DNA of 64,000 nt from Pseudoalteromonas luteoviolacea. Lineage in GTDB: Bacteria; Pseudomonadota; Gammaproteobacteria; Enterobacterales; Alteromonadaceae. The notes below the pieces were generated by a model. The model saw nothing but the letters and a program-made list of their open reading frames with translations, had not been told where the DNA came from and ran no database searches. Numbering within the stretch: the first letter of the stretch is position 1; the number at the start of each line of letters is the position of its first letter. The position numbers and the translations under genes were made by a program. Shown here piece by piece: positions 1-8,648 of this stretch. The stretch covers positions 868,001 to 932,000 of the forward strand of contig NZ_CP015412.1 in assembly GCF_001750165.1 (NCBI RefSeq), read 5' to 3'.

Positions 1-350
1 TACTTTTGTTTTTTACCTATATTAAAAACAGCCTGTATTTCCACTCGAATAAACTAACTTTTTAATTGGTTTTTATGAAAATTTTAATTTTACTGGTTTA
101 ATTAAATTGTTTTGTTAGGCAGTACTTGATCTCTTTAAATTAATATTTGATTGTATAGCAAGTCATTGATGACAAGCGTATCCATATATATTAAGAAGTA
201 TCAGTATTGATTGAGTTTTATTCATAATATGGTGGGTGTAAATAAATTATTTTACTGCTTGGCTTTCTGGAGTAGGATTTATCTATTGTATTTTTGAAAG
301 TGAGTAGTTGAGAAATAAGTATTAAATTAAATGATTAATTAAGGAAGGAT
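1..350. other. AT-rich non-coding stretch upstream of the ybaK-like gene
   Basis: No open frame with a plausible start and ribosome binding site is visible on either strand. The stretch is strongly AT-rich and ends in a purine-rich AAGGAAGG ribosome binding site just before the ATG at 351. It presumably carries the promoter of that gene, but I could not single out a convincing -35/-10 pair. Confidence 0.5.
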
Positions 351-824
351 ATGAATTTAAGTAAAAGTGCACAACGAGTTCAAGATGCAATTATTGCTGC
401 AGGATGTAAATTTTCAGTTGTTGAATTACCAGGCAGTACAAGAACGGCAGATGAATCGGCGATCACTATTGGCTGTGAATTGGGCCAAATTGTCAAATCA
501 CTTATCTTCAAAGGTAAAGAGAGTGGCAAACCTATTTTGGTGTTAGTGAGTGGAAAAAATCGCGTAAAAGAAAAACGAATTGCTCAGTGTCTAGGTGAAA
601 AGTTAAGTAAAGCTGATGCTGACTTCACGCGAGCTGTAACAGGCTTTGCTATCGGAGGTATTCCACCATTGGGTCATTTGGAGCCGCCTATCACTTTCAT
701 AGATGAGGATTTGTTAGAGTATGAGACTGTTTGGGCAGCAGCTGGCACGCCTCATGCCGTATTTTCTCTTCCGCCGTATAAGCTACTTGAATTAACAAGT
801 GGGCAAGTCATTACAGTCAAATAG
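351..824 (+). CDS. YbaK/ProX-type aminoacyl-tRNA deacylase domain protein
   Basis: A 157-residue single-domain protein of the YbaK/aminoacyl-tRNA editing family, which hydrolyses mischarged tRNAs in trans in the cytoplasm (known of the family). Seen here: a GQIVKSLIF strand with the conserved lysine at about residue 49, the glycine/proline-rich GFAIGGIPPLGH loop at about 98-109, and the substrate-pocket motif AAGTPHAVF at about 130-138. Length and motif order are full-length for the family. The start is supported by AAGGAAGG four bases upstream. It stands alone, followed by a GC-rich hairpin. Which mischarged tRNA (Cys-tRNAPro, Ala-tRNAPro or another) is edited cannot be told from motifs. Confidence 0.88.
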   Translation: MNLSKSAQRVQDAIIAAGCKFSVVELPGSTRTADESAITIGCELGQIVKSLIFKGKESGKPILVLVSGKNRVKEKRIAQCLGEKLSKADADFTRAVTGFAIGGIPPLGHLEPPITFIDEDLLEYETVWAAAGTPHAVFSLPPYKLLELTSGQVITVK

Positions 825-889
825 TATCTATTCAGGTGATGCCGATTTAACGTTTGTTTTGTGTAATTAGTCATCAGTCTACTATTTAT

Positions 890-907
890 GCCCCAATTTG
901 GGGCTTT
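890..907 (+). terminator. Probable intrinsic terminator of the ybaK-like gene
   Basis: GCCCC (890-894) and GGGGC (900-904) form a perfect GC stem around AATTT and are followed by a short T run. It lies 66 bases after the stop codon. The T tract is short, so termination may be partial. Confidence 0.55.
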
Positions 908-1259
908 AAGTTTCATAATATAAATAACATGTTTTTAGAAACATAAATATTAAGTAGTTATTTTTATAGAGACATAAAATTAAATTTTATCAAGTCTAAA
1001 TCCCGCATAGCGCTACACCATTGGTGACGTCCACTGAGTTATATTTTTAGCCGCTATACTTAAGGTCATAAACAAATTATTTTTAAATTTAAATCAGTTA
1101 CGTTTTGTTCCTCAGTTAGATAAAACGACATCCTAAATGGGGATTTGTTTGAATAATTTATATTGCCGTTTTATGTGAGCTTGAATTGTATTGATAAAGG
1201 TTTGAAAAGTGTCGCAATATTCGTTTATTTGACGGCAAACTAGCCTTATTTGACGAGTT

Positions 1260-1331
1260 AAGGTGATGGTGGATTCCCCTTGGATCATTTGTCTGCCAAC
1301 AAAAGGATCCTATTTTTGCCATCACCTTTTT
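1260..1331 (+). promoter_or_regulatory. Structured leader / possible attenuator in front of the permease gene
   Basis: A perfect 10-base inverted repeat, AAGGTGATGG (1260-1269) and CCATCACCTT (1319-1328), encloses about 50 bases that contain a second small stem (GGATC with GATCC). The outer right arm runs straight into TTTTT (1327-1331), 19 bases before the permease ATG. This geometry is that of a long terminator hairpin, so transcription attenuation is plausible. I do not recognise a known riboswitch class in it. Confidence 0.45.
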
Positions 1332-1350
1332 ATTAAATAAGGTACTAGTA

Positions 1351-2604
1351 ATGAATAAGAATTTGCCAGCGATCTTCGTGATTCTCGCGACGTTCTTTAT
1401 GATCTCCTTTATCACCAATATTCTTGGTCCCATCTTTCCTGAATTGATTAAAAGTTTTGCTATCGGTATGACCTTGGCCGGCTTTTTTCCATTTGCTTTT
1501 TTTGCTGCTTATGGCGTGATGTCTATTCCTGCTGGTCTGCTTGCCCAGCGAATAGGTGAGAAATTTGTCATGCTATTGGCCTTTTGCATTGCTATGGTCG
1601 GTGCGCTGTTGTTTGCTTATTGGCCAACATTTGAGCTTGCTATGATTGCATTGTTTTTAGTGGGCAGTGCGATGGCATTTTTGCAGGTGGCCATTAACCC
1701 GATGTTACGTCGAGCTGGTGGCAGTGAGCATTTTGCTGTTTTATCCGTGGTGGCGCAATTGCTGTTTGGTGCGGGTGCGACGTTATCTCCGATTGTTTAT
1801 GTTAATTTGGCTGAGTTGTCTCAACAGCCAGATAGCTTTTTGATTAGTTTAGTGCCACAACACATGAGTTGGCTGAGTATGTATTGGTTGTTTGCTGCAC
1901 TTTGCTTTGTGATGTTTATCTGGGGCGCAGTGACTAGATTTGAATCACGTGGTCATTCTGATGATTATGCGAAAACATACTCACTGGCTGAAAGTATGGC
2001 ACTGTTTAAAAATAAAGTGGTGGTCAAGTATTTCTTTGCCATTGCAGCGTATGTGGCATTAGAGCAAGGGGTTGCCAATTCTATTTCGATTTTTATGTTG
2101 CAAGTTCATGATATGGACACTCAACAAGTTGGAGCCAGTGTTGTAAGCGAGTTTTGGTTAATGTTGACCGTAGGGTGCGTGGTCGGCTTAGCCATGATGA
2201 AGTTATTCGATGTACGCAAAGTTTTGGCATGGTTTTGTATTGGAGCGGGCGTTAGCCTCGCCATTGCAATATTTGGCTCCGCAACTATGGCACTTTGGGC
2301 ATTCCCCGCCGCGGGCTTCTTTTTATCAATTATGTGGTCAGCAATATTTTCATTGGCATTGAACTCATTTTCTGATGGCCACAGTGCGATTGCAGGGATT
2401 TTATGCACGGGTATTGTGGGAGGCGCTGTGATCTCTCCACTCATTGGATTGTTAGTACAAACTTCGGGTTCACTACAACTCGCACTATTAGTGCTCTTCT
2501 TGCCTTTGGGCTATATGTTACGTGTGGCTAATTCATCTAACCCCCTCGTAAACAATCATACATTACGTTTTTTTGAGAAAAAATCAGCAGAGCAGGAAGC
2601 ATAA
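1351..2604 (+). CDS. MFS sugar permease, FucP/GluP (FHS)-like
   Basis: A 417-residue inner-membrane protein with about twelve hydrophobic segments. The first half has the major-facilitator layout, with a loop-2 region reading AGLLAQRIGEK at about 62-72. A segment with an NP dipeptide after LVGSAMAFLQ resembles the fucose/glucose-galactose:H+ symporter family. Substrate is inferred, not seen: the next gene, two bases downstream, encodes a ROK sugar kinase, so the pair probably imports and phosphorylates a hexose, amino sugar or fructose. TsgA-like permeases are another possible relative. Expression may be controlled through the leader hairpin at 1260-1331. Confidence 0.75.
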   Translation: MNKNLPAIFVILATFFMISFITNILGPIFPELIKSFAIGMTLAGFFPFAFFAAYGVMSIPAGLLAQRIGEKFVMLLAFCIAMVGALLFAYWPTFELAMIALFLVGSAMAFLQVAINPMLRRAGGSEHFAVLSVVAQLLFGAGATLSPIVYVNLAELSQQPDSFLISLVPQHMSWLSMYWLFAALCFVMFIWGAVTRFESRGHSDDYAKTYSLAESMALFKNKVVVKYFFAIAAYVALEQGVANSISIFMLQVHDMDTQQVGASVVSEFWLMLTVGCVVGLAMMKLFDVRKVLAWFCIGAGVSLAIAIFGSATMALWAFPAAGFFLSIMWSAIFSLALNSFSDGHSAIAGILCTGIVGGAVISPLIGLLVQTSGSLQLALLVLFLPLGYMLRVANSSNPLVNNHTLRFFEKKSAEQEA

Positions 2605-2606
2605 GC

Positions 2607-3482
2607 ATGTCAGGGATGGTTGTATGTATAGATTTAGGTGGTACTAAAGCCTTGTGTGGTATTGCAAAACAAGGATATATCGCGAACGTTAAACGCTACC
2701 CAGTACCTGCTTCTAGCACTAAGCAAGAAGTAACGGATTACGTTATAGAGCTGGTTAGAAAAACCATCACGACAGAGTGCATAGGCATTGCAATTGGGAT
2801 CCCTGGGGTGGTGAATAGTGCCACTGGTGAAGTATTTGAAGTGACCAATATTCCTGCGTGGCGCGATGTACCGTTATCAAAAATATTATGTGAGCGTTTC
2901 AATGTGCCCGTGTTGGTACATAACGATGTGAATTGTTTTACGTATGGCGAGTATCGTTATGGTGAGCATGGTGGGAATTTGACACCATGTAAAAATATAT
3001 TAGGGGTATGTCTAGGAACTGGGCTTGGTGCTGGCGTCGTTATTGACAAGCAGTTGTATACAGGTCGATATGGGCTAGCTGGTGAATTTGGCAGTGCACC
3101 TTATTTAGGTAAGACCATTGAAGATTACTGCAGCGGTCAGTTTTTCAAACAACGGGGCACTGATGGAGAGTTAGAGTATCTTTCTGCAAAAGCTGGCAAT
3201 GTTCAGTCATTGAAGCTGTTTGAACAATTGGGTACGCATTTGGGTATAGCCTTTGCGCATATGCAATTGGCATACGATCCTGATGTCATTGTAATGGGAG
3301 GCTCCGTTACACAGGCGTTTGATTTGTTTGGTGAACGTATGTTTGCATCATTTACACAGTACGAGCAATGTAAACAGCTGAATATAAGAGTGAGCCAGCT
3401 TCCTCATGCGGCATTATTAGGGGCATTTGCTTTGTTCGAACAAAAATACAAGGTGGTGTCTCCTGAATTAGATTGCATTTGA
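2607..3482 (+). CDS. ROK-family sugar kinase
   Basis: A 291-residue cytoplasmic kinase of the ROK family, which phosphorylates free sugars with ATP. Seen: the phosphate-binding DLGGTK at residues 9-14, the catalytic region VLVHNDVN at about 105-112, the GTGLGAG loop near 134, and GEFGS near 160. The histidine after GExG and the CxCGxxGCxE zinc motif typical of ROK proteins are absent. The corresponding stretch reads EDYCSGQFF, as in a shorter ROK subgroup. It starts two bases after the permease stop, so the genes are surely co-transcribed. Glucose, fructose or N-acetylglucosamine are candidate substrates; nothing in the sequence decides between them. Confidence 0.82.
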   Translation: MSGMVVCIDLGGTKALCGIAKQGYIANVKRYPVPASSTKQEVTDYVIELVRKTITTECIGIAIGIPGVVNSATGEVFEVTNIPAWRDVPLSKILCERFNVPVLVHNDVNCFTYGEYRYGEHGGNLTPCKNILGVCLGTGLGAGVVIDKQLYTGRYGLAGEFGSAPYLGKTIEDYCSGQFFKQRGTDGELEYLSAKAGNVQSLKLFEQLGTHLGIAFAHMQLAYDPDVIVMGGSVTQAFDLFGERMFASFTQYEQCKQLNIRVSQLPHAALLGAFALFEQKYKVVSPELDCI

Positions 3483-3493
3483 CTATGAAATAG

Positions 3494-3529
3494 AAAAAGG
3501 TATGGCAAACCTATAGGGTGTGCCATACC
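3494..3529 (-). terminator. Terminator of the fasciclin gene (minus strand)
   Basis: A perfect 9-bp stem, GGTATGGCA (3499-3507) with TGCCATACC (3521-3529), can be extended by an inner ACC/GGT pair. Read on the minus strand the hairpin is followed by five T (plus-strand AAAAA at 3494-3498), a standard intrinsic terminator 20 bases after the fasciclin stop. It lies between convergent genes and may also serve the ROK gene weakly. Confidence 0.75.
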
Positions 3530-3549
3530 AAATTCAAAGGAAGGGTAAT

Positions 3550-5721
3550 TTAGTCTACCGAGGTGATAACAGTATCAATTAAATGTACGACCCCATTGGC
3601 GGTATAAATGTCTTTTTGTATCACGTTGCTGCCCTCAACTTGCAGCCCAGAAGTTGGTAACATGACGTGAGACCAGTTAGCTATACTGCTACCCATCATG
3701 TCGCCAGCTGCAGTGTCGGCAGCATATAAGTACAATGGGCGGCCTAAATAAGCCACTTGCATCGAGTTGTCTTGTCGAGCGACTAGCGACAGGCCAGGTA
3801 TATTTGTGATTTGTGCTTCTGTGGCAATCACGGGAGGCCATGCAGTTGCGCAGGCATCGTTACACTGGCTCTGCGCGAAGGTTAGGTCATTATCAAATGT
3901 ATAAAGTGTGAATCCAGCTTTTTCGCTGCCATTACCAGCGACCAAAATCTGCTTACTCTGGTCATAACCGACAGCATCCGTTTGGGTGTTGGTTGTCCCT
4001 GCAAAATCGACGACTCTGATATCAAGCATGTTTGACGCAAGGGTGTCTACTTTCTTACCATTTAACTTTAATGCGGTCAGAGCCGAAGCTTCAAGTCCAA
4101 GCACGTGTTGAGTGAGTACCTGAGTTAGTCCTGTATTATCAGCGAGTAAGGCATTAAGCGTATCAGCGGGTATTTTTTGGAAAGCTCGATTTGTCGGTGC
4201 GAACACTGTAAATGTAGCTTCTTTATTTGAAAGTGTTTCTACTAAATTAGCCGTGGTTAGCGCAGTAACTAAGGTTGATAAGTCGTCATTGTCAGCGGCT
4301 ACTTCAGCAATGGTTTTCTCTGATTCGACTTTGTCCGCCGGCGGCATAATGACCTTATCAAGTACATGAATAACGCCATTATCTGCTTGCACGTTGGCAG
4401 TTCTGATAACAGCATCATCAATAAAGAGTTTACTGTCGACTGTACTTAGCGCTGCCATATCGCTATTCGCCATTGTGACCATATTTGATTCTGAAGATGC
4501 GATAGCAGATGCGGCATCAGACATGACGCTTTGTCCTAATACCACGTGGTATAGCAATATATCTTTTAAAAGCTCCGTATTTGCTCCAAGCGCATCTAGC
4601 GTCTCTTGACCCAGTGCCGAAAATGCAGCATCAGTTGGTGCAAAAACTGTGAATTTGACAGTCGGATCTGACAGGACTTGATCTAACTCTGTTGCGCCGA
4701 GCAAGTTTACCAGCGTATTGAATGAACCCGCCGCAGTTGCCACTTCAGGGATCAGACCTAGTGAATCCGGCACCGTGACATCCCCAACAACGACCGCATC
4801 GAGTACATGTATGACACCGTTGGAAGCAGCGATGTCGGTTTGAGTGACTGTGACGCCTGCAAATTTTAGCATATTCGACGCTGTATCAATCGTGACGGTT
4901 TGCTGGTTATTAAGCAGAGTTGTCGCACTTTTTCCATTCAAAGACATTGCTGTAATGGCATCAACATTGCCAGTGACGATGTGTTGTTTAAGGATATCTC
5001 CTAACACTTCTGGATTGGCGAGTAATGTATTGATGGTTTTTGTGCCCAGCGCAGCAAAGGCAGCGTCTGTTGGTGCAAACACGGTAAGCGGGTCCGACCC
5101 TGTCAGTGCGCTAGTGAGTCCAGCTGTTTCAACGGCTGTTAGCAATGTTGTAAAATTACCAGCTGCGGTAGCAACTTCTGCAATATTTTGGGTCGATGTC
5201 GCATCTGTCGGCGGAGTTAATACTGCGTCGATGACGTGTATGATGCCATTGTCAGTTTTTATGTCTGTTTGTGTAACGGTGGCTGTGTTTATCAGTAAGT
5301 TATCGCCAGAAAGTGAAAGGGCTATTTTAGCACCATTAACAGTTGCTGTTGTTTGGCCCGCTAAAGAAATGGCTGTTTCAGCGTTTACTTCAGCGTTGAG
5401 CACGTGGTACGTCAGAATTTTAGTTAAAGTATCAGTGTCGGCAAGCAAACCGTTAATTGTGTCTGTTCCTAATATCTCAAATGCGGCATCAGTTGGTGCA
5501 AACACTGTAAATTTGTTGTTTGTATCATCTAGTGTTGCGTTTAAACCAGTTGCGTCAAGCGCAGCAACCAACGTGGTAAAAGAACCCGCGGCTTTAGCTG
5601 CGTCATACACTGACGTTTCAGGTTGATGTTGTTCTGGTGTCGTTACTGGGTCATCATCATCTGAGCAAGCAGACAACAGGCCTATGGCGGCAACAAGTGC
5701 CAATTTTGTAAGTACTTTCAC
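3550..5721 (-). CDS. Fasciclin (FAS1) repeat lipoprotein with inserted Lipoprotein_15-type domain
   Basis: A 723-residue envelope or surface lipoprotein. The chosen GTG start at 5721 has GGAG six bases upstream and gives a compact signal peptide ending in the lipobox LLSAC; longer starts would add a non-signal extension. The acidic SDDDD linker is followed by FAS1 domains at roughly 38-170, 175-320 and 325-465, each with the signatures FTVFAPTDAAF and NGVIHVLD. A fourth FAS1 starts near 470 but is interrupted after about 110 residues by a segment with LYTFDND, CNDACATAWPP and GRPLYLYAAD, typical of the secreted-repeat Lipoprotein_15 family. The closing FAS1 strand (NGVVHLID) is the very C-terminus. 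FAS1 domains mediate adhesion in other organisms; that role here is inference. Confidence 0.85.
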   Translation of the reverse strand: MKVLTKLALVAAIGLLSACSDDDDPVTTPEQHQPETSVYDAAKAAGSFTTLVAALDATGLNATLDDTNNKFTVFAPTDAAFEILGTDTINGLLADTDTLTKILTYHVLNAEVNAETAISLAGQTTATVNGAKIALSLSGDNLLINTATVTQTDIKTDNGIIHVIDAVLTPPTDATSTQNIAEVATAAGNFTTLLTAVETAGLTSALTGSDPLTVFAPTDAAFAALGTKTINTLLANPEVLGDILKQHIVTGNVDAITAMSLNGKSATTLLNNQQTVTIDTASNMLKFAGVTVTQTDIAASNGVIHVLDAVVVGDVTVPDSLGLIPEVATAAGSFNTLVNLLGATELDQVLSDPTVKFTVFAPTDAAFSALGQETLDALGANTELLKDILLYHVVLGQSVMSDAASAIASSESNMVTMANSDMAALSTVDSKLFIDDAVIRTANVQADNGVIHVLDKVIMPPADKVESEKTIAEVAADNDDLSTLVTALTTANLVETLSNKEATFTVFAPTNRAFQKIPADTLNALLADNTGLTQVLTQHVLGLEASALTALKLNGKKVDTLASNMLDIRVVDFAGTTNTQTDAVGYDQSKQILVAGNGSEKAGFTLYTFDNDLTFAQSQCNDACATAWPPVIATEAQITNIPGLSLVARQDNSMQVAYLGRPLYLYAADTAAGDMMGSSIANWSHVMLPTSGLQVEGSNVIQKDIYTANGVVHLIDTVITSVD

Positions 5722-6220
5722 AATCATCTCCATTGGAGTGGCTAATTTTCCAGCAATACGCACTTAAGTCGCAAGCAGATCAAGAAAAGTTTCGTGTTGT
5801 TCAACTATTTGCGATTTTGATGGTTTAAATATCGAGTGGAGTAATTGACGTGTTCCCTCGCTAAGTTAATGCTTTTGCTATTTAAATTTTCAATGTTTTA
5901 TGAGGAAAATATAAAATAATTTTCAGACAAAAAAATATATGTTTTTTTTAAATAGAATCGATTTAGATGATGAAATGCACCTTGCTGTTGTAAACAATTT
6001 GGGAGTAGCGGTATAAATCAGGTCCTTTTTAGGGCTAAGGGGAATTGCTAAATTGAGCGATGTAGAACTATCGAATTAAGTATTGTTGATTTTATTTTTA
6101 ATCTTATATTTAAGCTATCGCTTATGAGTTGATATCAAATGTCCCTAAATTGAACTATTAGCAGGACGCCTAGTCAGATAACGAGCAATGTAATTTTATT
6201 TAATACAAGGAGGAGGTGTA
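5722..6220. other. Divergent intergenic region, fasciclin gene / flavoprotein gene
   Basis: About 500 AT-rich bases between divergent genes. No open frame looks real. It must contain both promoters. The only clear signal is the strong AGGAGGAGGTG ribosome binding site ending a few bases before the ATG at 6221. Confidence 0.5.
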
Positions 6221-6859
6221 ATGCGGGTTCATTTAGTCGTCGCGCACCCTGAAGTGTTATCGTTTAACTGTGCGCTGCACGAAGTTGCAAAACAGACGCT
6301 CACTGATTTGGGTATTAGCTATAGTGAATCTAATTTGTATGCGGATCAGTTTGAGGCCATAGCTGGGCCAACAGATGTAGAGGGCTATGCAGGAACACAA
6401 GAAACGTTCAATTTGGCTAAAGCACAGCGATATGCGCTTGCTAACAATAAATTTACTGAGCAAATTGCCACAGAACAACAGAAACTCTCCGAATGTAATT
6501 TATTAATTTTGCAGTTTCCACTTTGGTGGTGGTCGTTTCCTGCCATTTTAAAAGGCTGGATTGATCGTGTATTAACCTCAGGGTTCGCTTATGGGCAAAG
6601 TGCTACGCTTGAGCCAAAGAAAGTGATGTATTCAATTACAACAGGTGGTGCATCTGATCAAGGTGAAATCGATTACTATCAAAAAAAGATTGAGGGCCTT
6701 TACCAAGATATATTTGGTTTTATGAAGTGGGAGATAATATCACCTTTTATCGCTCATGGTGTTCAGCAAAAAAGTCATCAAGCGCGTCAAATGCTATTGC
6801 AAGATTATGAAGCATATCTAAAAACAACATTGAATAATATTAAGCTTGTCGAAGATTAG
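6221..6859 (+). CDS. NAD(P)H:quinone oxidoreductase-like flavoprotein
   Basis: A 212-residue flavodoxin-fold protein of the NQO1/MdaB/KefF-like family, which reduces quinones or other acceptors with NAD(P)H using FAD or FMN. Seen: an N-terminal VVAHPEVLSFN phosphate-binding strand and loop, the diagnostic QFPLWWWSFPAILKGW segment near residue 100 followed by IDRVLTSGFAYG, and an SITTGG motif further on. Length fits the family. It has a very strong ribosome binding site and is followed after 21 bases by a small secreted protein gene, probably in one operon. A KefF-type ancillary role is less likely because no potassium efflux gene is nearby. Confidence 0.82.
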   Translation: MRVHLVVAHPEVLSFNCALHEVAKQTLTDLGISYSESNLYADQFEAIAGPTDVEGYAGTQETFNLAKAQRYALANNKFTEQIATEQQKLSECNLLILQFPLWWWSFPAILKGWIDRVLTSGFAYGQSATLEPKKVMYSITTGGASDQGEIDYYQKKIEGLYQDIFGFMKWEIISPFIAHGVQQKSHQARQMLLQDYEAYLKTTLNNIKLVED

Positions 6860-6880
6860 ATTACGTAATAAGGAAATATT

Positions 6881-7345
6881 ATGCATAAATACTTGCTCAT
6901 TTTAGTCGCCATTGCCTTACCTAATATCGCCTTTTCTCAGGCTGCGCTGACTCATGATGATATCATCGCCAAGGCAAACGCATTTGTGTCAGCCAAAAAT
7001 GCTCGCCAACAACCCACATCCACAGTAAAAGACATCGACAACTTTATGGCGCTACTTGCAGATGAATTTGTTGATGAGCATGTGAAATATAGTTTTACCT
7101 ACACAGATAAAGCTAAACTGCGCCAAGACATGCTCGCTAAGTTAAAAGACAAAGTTGTTCATAGTAAAATTGACATTCTTGATATCTTGGTCGGACATAA
7201 TGTTGTTTTTATCAAAATGCGGGAGTCTGGCAAGGTGAAACCAGCCCACTTGGATAGCGAAATTGAATATAACAAGACCAATATAGTGTCGCTAGAGTTC
7301 AATAATAAGGGGTTGATAAAACATATACGACGACATCATGGTTGA
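6881..7345 (+). CDS. Small secreted NTF2/SnoaL-like protein
   Basis: A 154-residue protein with an N-terminal signal peptide (hydrophobic LLILVAIALPNIAFS, probable cleavage after FSQA). The mature part looks like a cone-shaped NTF2-like domain: an N-terminal helix, a DFMALLADEFVDEH-like turn, then alternating strands ending SLEFNNKGLIKHIRRHHG. Family identification is by overall pattern only; there is no catalytic signature. AAGGAA lies just upstream, and the position behind the flavoprotein gene suggests co-transcription. A small 6-bp stem (CTCATC/GATGAG, 7364-7381) follows without a T run. Function unknown. Confidence 0.6.
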   Translation: MHKYLLILVAIALPNIAFSQAALTHDDIIAKANAFVSAKNARQQPTSTVKDIDNFMALLADEFVDEHVKYSFTYTDKAKLRQDMLAKLKDKVVHSKIDILDILVGHNVVFIKMRESGKVKPAHLDSEIEYNKTNIVSLEFNNKGLIKHIRRHHG

Positions 7346-7456
7346 CCAGATAGTCCCTGCACCCTCATCAAAGAGGATGAGTGAATTGTAATATGAAACG
7401 TTTCAAAGTGATGAATCGAACATATTAAGTTTTACAGTTCACCGCTATATGGTCGT

Positions 7457-8023
7457 TTAATTATTGGGAAGTGTACGGATAAATAATACTTGTTTTAGCT
7501 TACAGTAATGCATGATTGTAGGCTGAGCATCGCCATTGGGACGAAGTAGCATGAAATCTAGCTCAAATCTTAACTCTTCATTTTGGTAAGGGGAGCTAAT
7601 GGTCATTGTAGGGATGGGATGCACCTGCTTCATTAAAGTAATATGGTGATATTGTGGTGATTGCTTTGCATCAAAACCACATTTAAGAGAGGCAATATAA
7701 TTCGTGCAAAGCTTTGTAATAGCAGATGTTTTTTTCTCATTGCCTTTTGACCACTGTAGTCGGTAGATACACGATATTAAACGCGCTGAATTGCGACTAT
7801 TACCAATAGGTTTGAGTGACCAAGTTATCGTATCCCCAATAGACGGTAAGAGTAATTCACTTTCATGAAAAATTTGACAGTTACCTTGGTCATCTATAGC
7901 ACATGTTTCCATAAGAACGTGGACAGTTTTAGGTATCAACAGTGGGGTAGACCAACAACTGATGCCTTCTAAAGTAGAAAAAAAACCATCATTAATGTAG
8001 ATATTAACGAGCCAATTTGTCAT
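7457..8023 (-). CDS. AidA/PixA-like protein, divergent paralogue
   Basis: A 188-residue protein without a signal peptide. I use the ATG at 8023; the frame is open to a TTG at 8035, but GGGTG sits suitably before the ATG. The layout matches its upstream neighbour: a beta strand opening (NWLVNIYIND), a mid-protein GDTITWSL segment equivalent to the GDxIRW motif of AidA/PixA inclusion-body proteins, then a final HYCKLKQVLFI strand. Divergence is high, so assignment rests partly on its position 55 bases behind the clearer paralogue. AidA/PixA proteins accumulate in bacteria that interact with animals or at high density; the molecular role is not known. Confidence 0.5.
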   Translation of the reverse strand: MTNWLVNIYINDGFFSTLEGISCWSTPLLIPKTVHVLMETCAIDDQGNCQIFHESELLLPSIGDTITWSLKPIGNSRNSARLISCIYRLQWSKGNEKKTSAITKLCTNYIASLKCGFDAKQSPQYHHITLMKQVHPIPTMTISSPYQNEELRFELDFMLLRPNGDAQPTIMHYCKLKQVLFIRTLPNN

Positions 8024-8041
8024 TGGAGCACCCAATATAAT

Positions 8042-8070
8042 CGTGTACTCACACTCACTGTGAGCACACG
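8042..8070 (-). promoter_or_regulatory. Hairpin between the two AidA/PixA-like genes
   Basis: CGTGTACTCACA (8042-8053) and TGTGAGCACACG (8059-8070) pair at 11 of 12 positions around a CTCAC loop. No T run follows on the minus strand, so a stability or partial-termination element setting the ratio of the two products is more likely than a full terminator. Confidence 0.4.
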
Positions 8071-8078
8071 ATTCTTAA

Positions 8079-8648
8079 CTATTTTTGAATAGAAATCTTT
8101 GGATCAATTTGAATATACTTTGAGATGGTTGGGTTTTCTATATCACTGGTATCTAACAGTAAAACTTTCATGTGATAGTTGATGGTCGCACTTTTAGCTT
8201 TTGCTCGTACGGTCGTGTGTGGGACCGATGAGTCGACATTGTCGGTTCTTAAAAACTCGCCACTTGGTTGAGAAGTTGCATCAAAGCCATTTAATAATAC
8301 GGCAGAGGTCACTTCTACAGGATCTAGCCCTGGCGGTGTTAGGTTATTATCCCAGTTATCTCCTTTTGCAAAGCCGTACATTACGACGCTTCTGTGGTTT
8401 CCGAAGATTGGATTCATTTCACTGATTTGCCAGCGAATCTGGTCATCTGCACCCACAGTGAGTACAAAGTCATTGTCATTACCTACATGCACGTTGTCGC
8501 TAGGGTCATTACTAACGGCGGTCATTCTTACATTGTCGTTAAAATATTGACCTCTGCCAATGGGATTTTCCCAAGTACCAGTGCCACTGAGTTGACTCAT
8601 ATATAAGGTATTTACCTGAACATTAATCGTCCATACTTTAGCCATCAT
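8079..8648 (-). CDS. AidA/PixA family inclusion-body-type protein
   Basis: A 189-residue cytoplasmic protein (no signal peptide). Features typical of the AidA/PixA family: an early segment with YMSQLSGTGTWENPIGRG, a central ADDQIRWQISEMNP followed by VVMYGF, and a C-terminal YHMKVLLLD strand ending in YIQIDPKISI, which corresponds to the family's WDP-K/Y-I end. GAGGAT lies just upstream of the double ATG. It heads a two-gene minus-strand unit and is divergent from the sigma-54 efflux operon, sharing the intergenic region 8649-9085. Function in the family is unknown (abundant inclusion or quorum-related protein); I infer nothing more. Confidence 0.7.
   Translation of the reverse strand: MMAKVWTINVQVNTLYMSQLSGTGTWENPIGRGQYFNDNVRMTAVSNDPSDNVHVGNDNDFVLTVGADDQIRWQISEMNPIFGNHRSVVMYGFAKGDNWDNNLTPPGLDPVEVTSAVLLNGFDATSQPSGEFLRTDNVDSSVPHTTVRAKAKSATINYHMKVLLLDTSDIENPTISKYIQIDPKISIQK

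Larger units (their letters stand above)
825..1350. other. Intergenic region between ybaK-like and sugar permease genes
   Basis: There is no credible gene in 526 bases. It contains the terminator at 890-907 and, at its right end, the structured leader at 1260-1331. The middle part is AT-rich and presumably carries the permease promoter. Confidence 0.5.

Noticed and set aside
1260..1331. Fluoride (crcB) riboswitch because of the opening GGTGATGG
   Set aside because: The downstream conserved parts of that class are not present; the right arm is simply the complement of the left.
4844..5626. Long plus-strand frame opposite the fasciclin gene
   Set aside because: It is the low-stop antisense of Thr/Ala/Val-rich FAS1 repeats, without ribosome binding site or recognisable domain.
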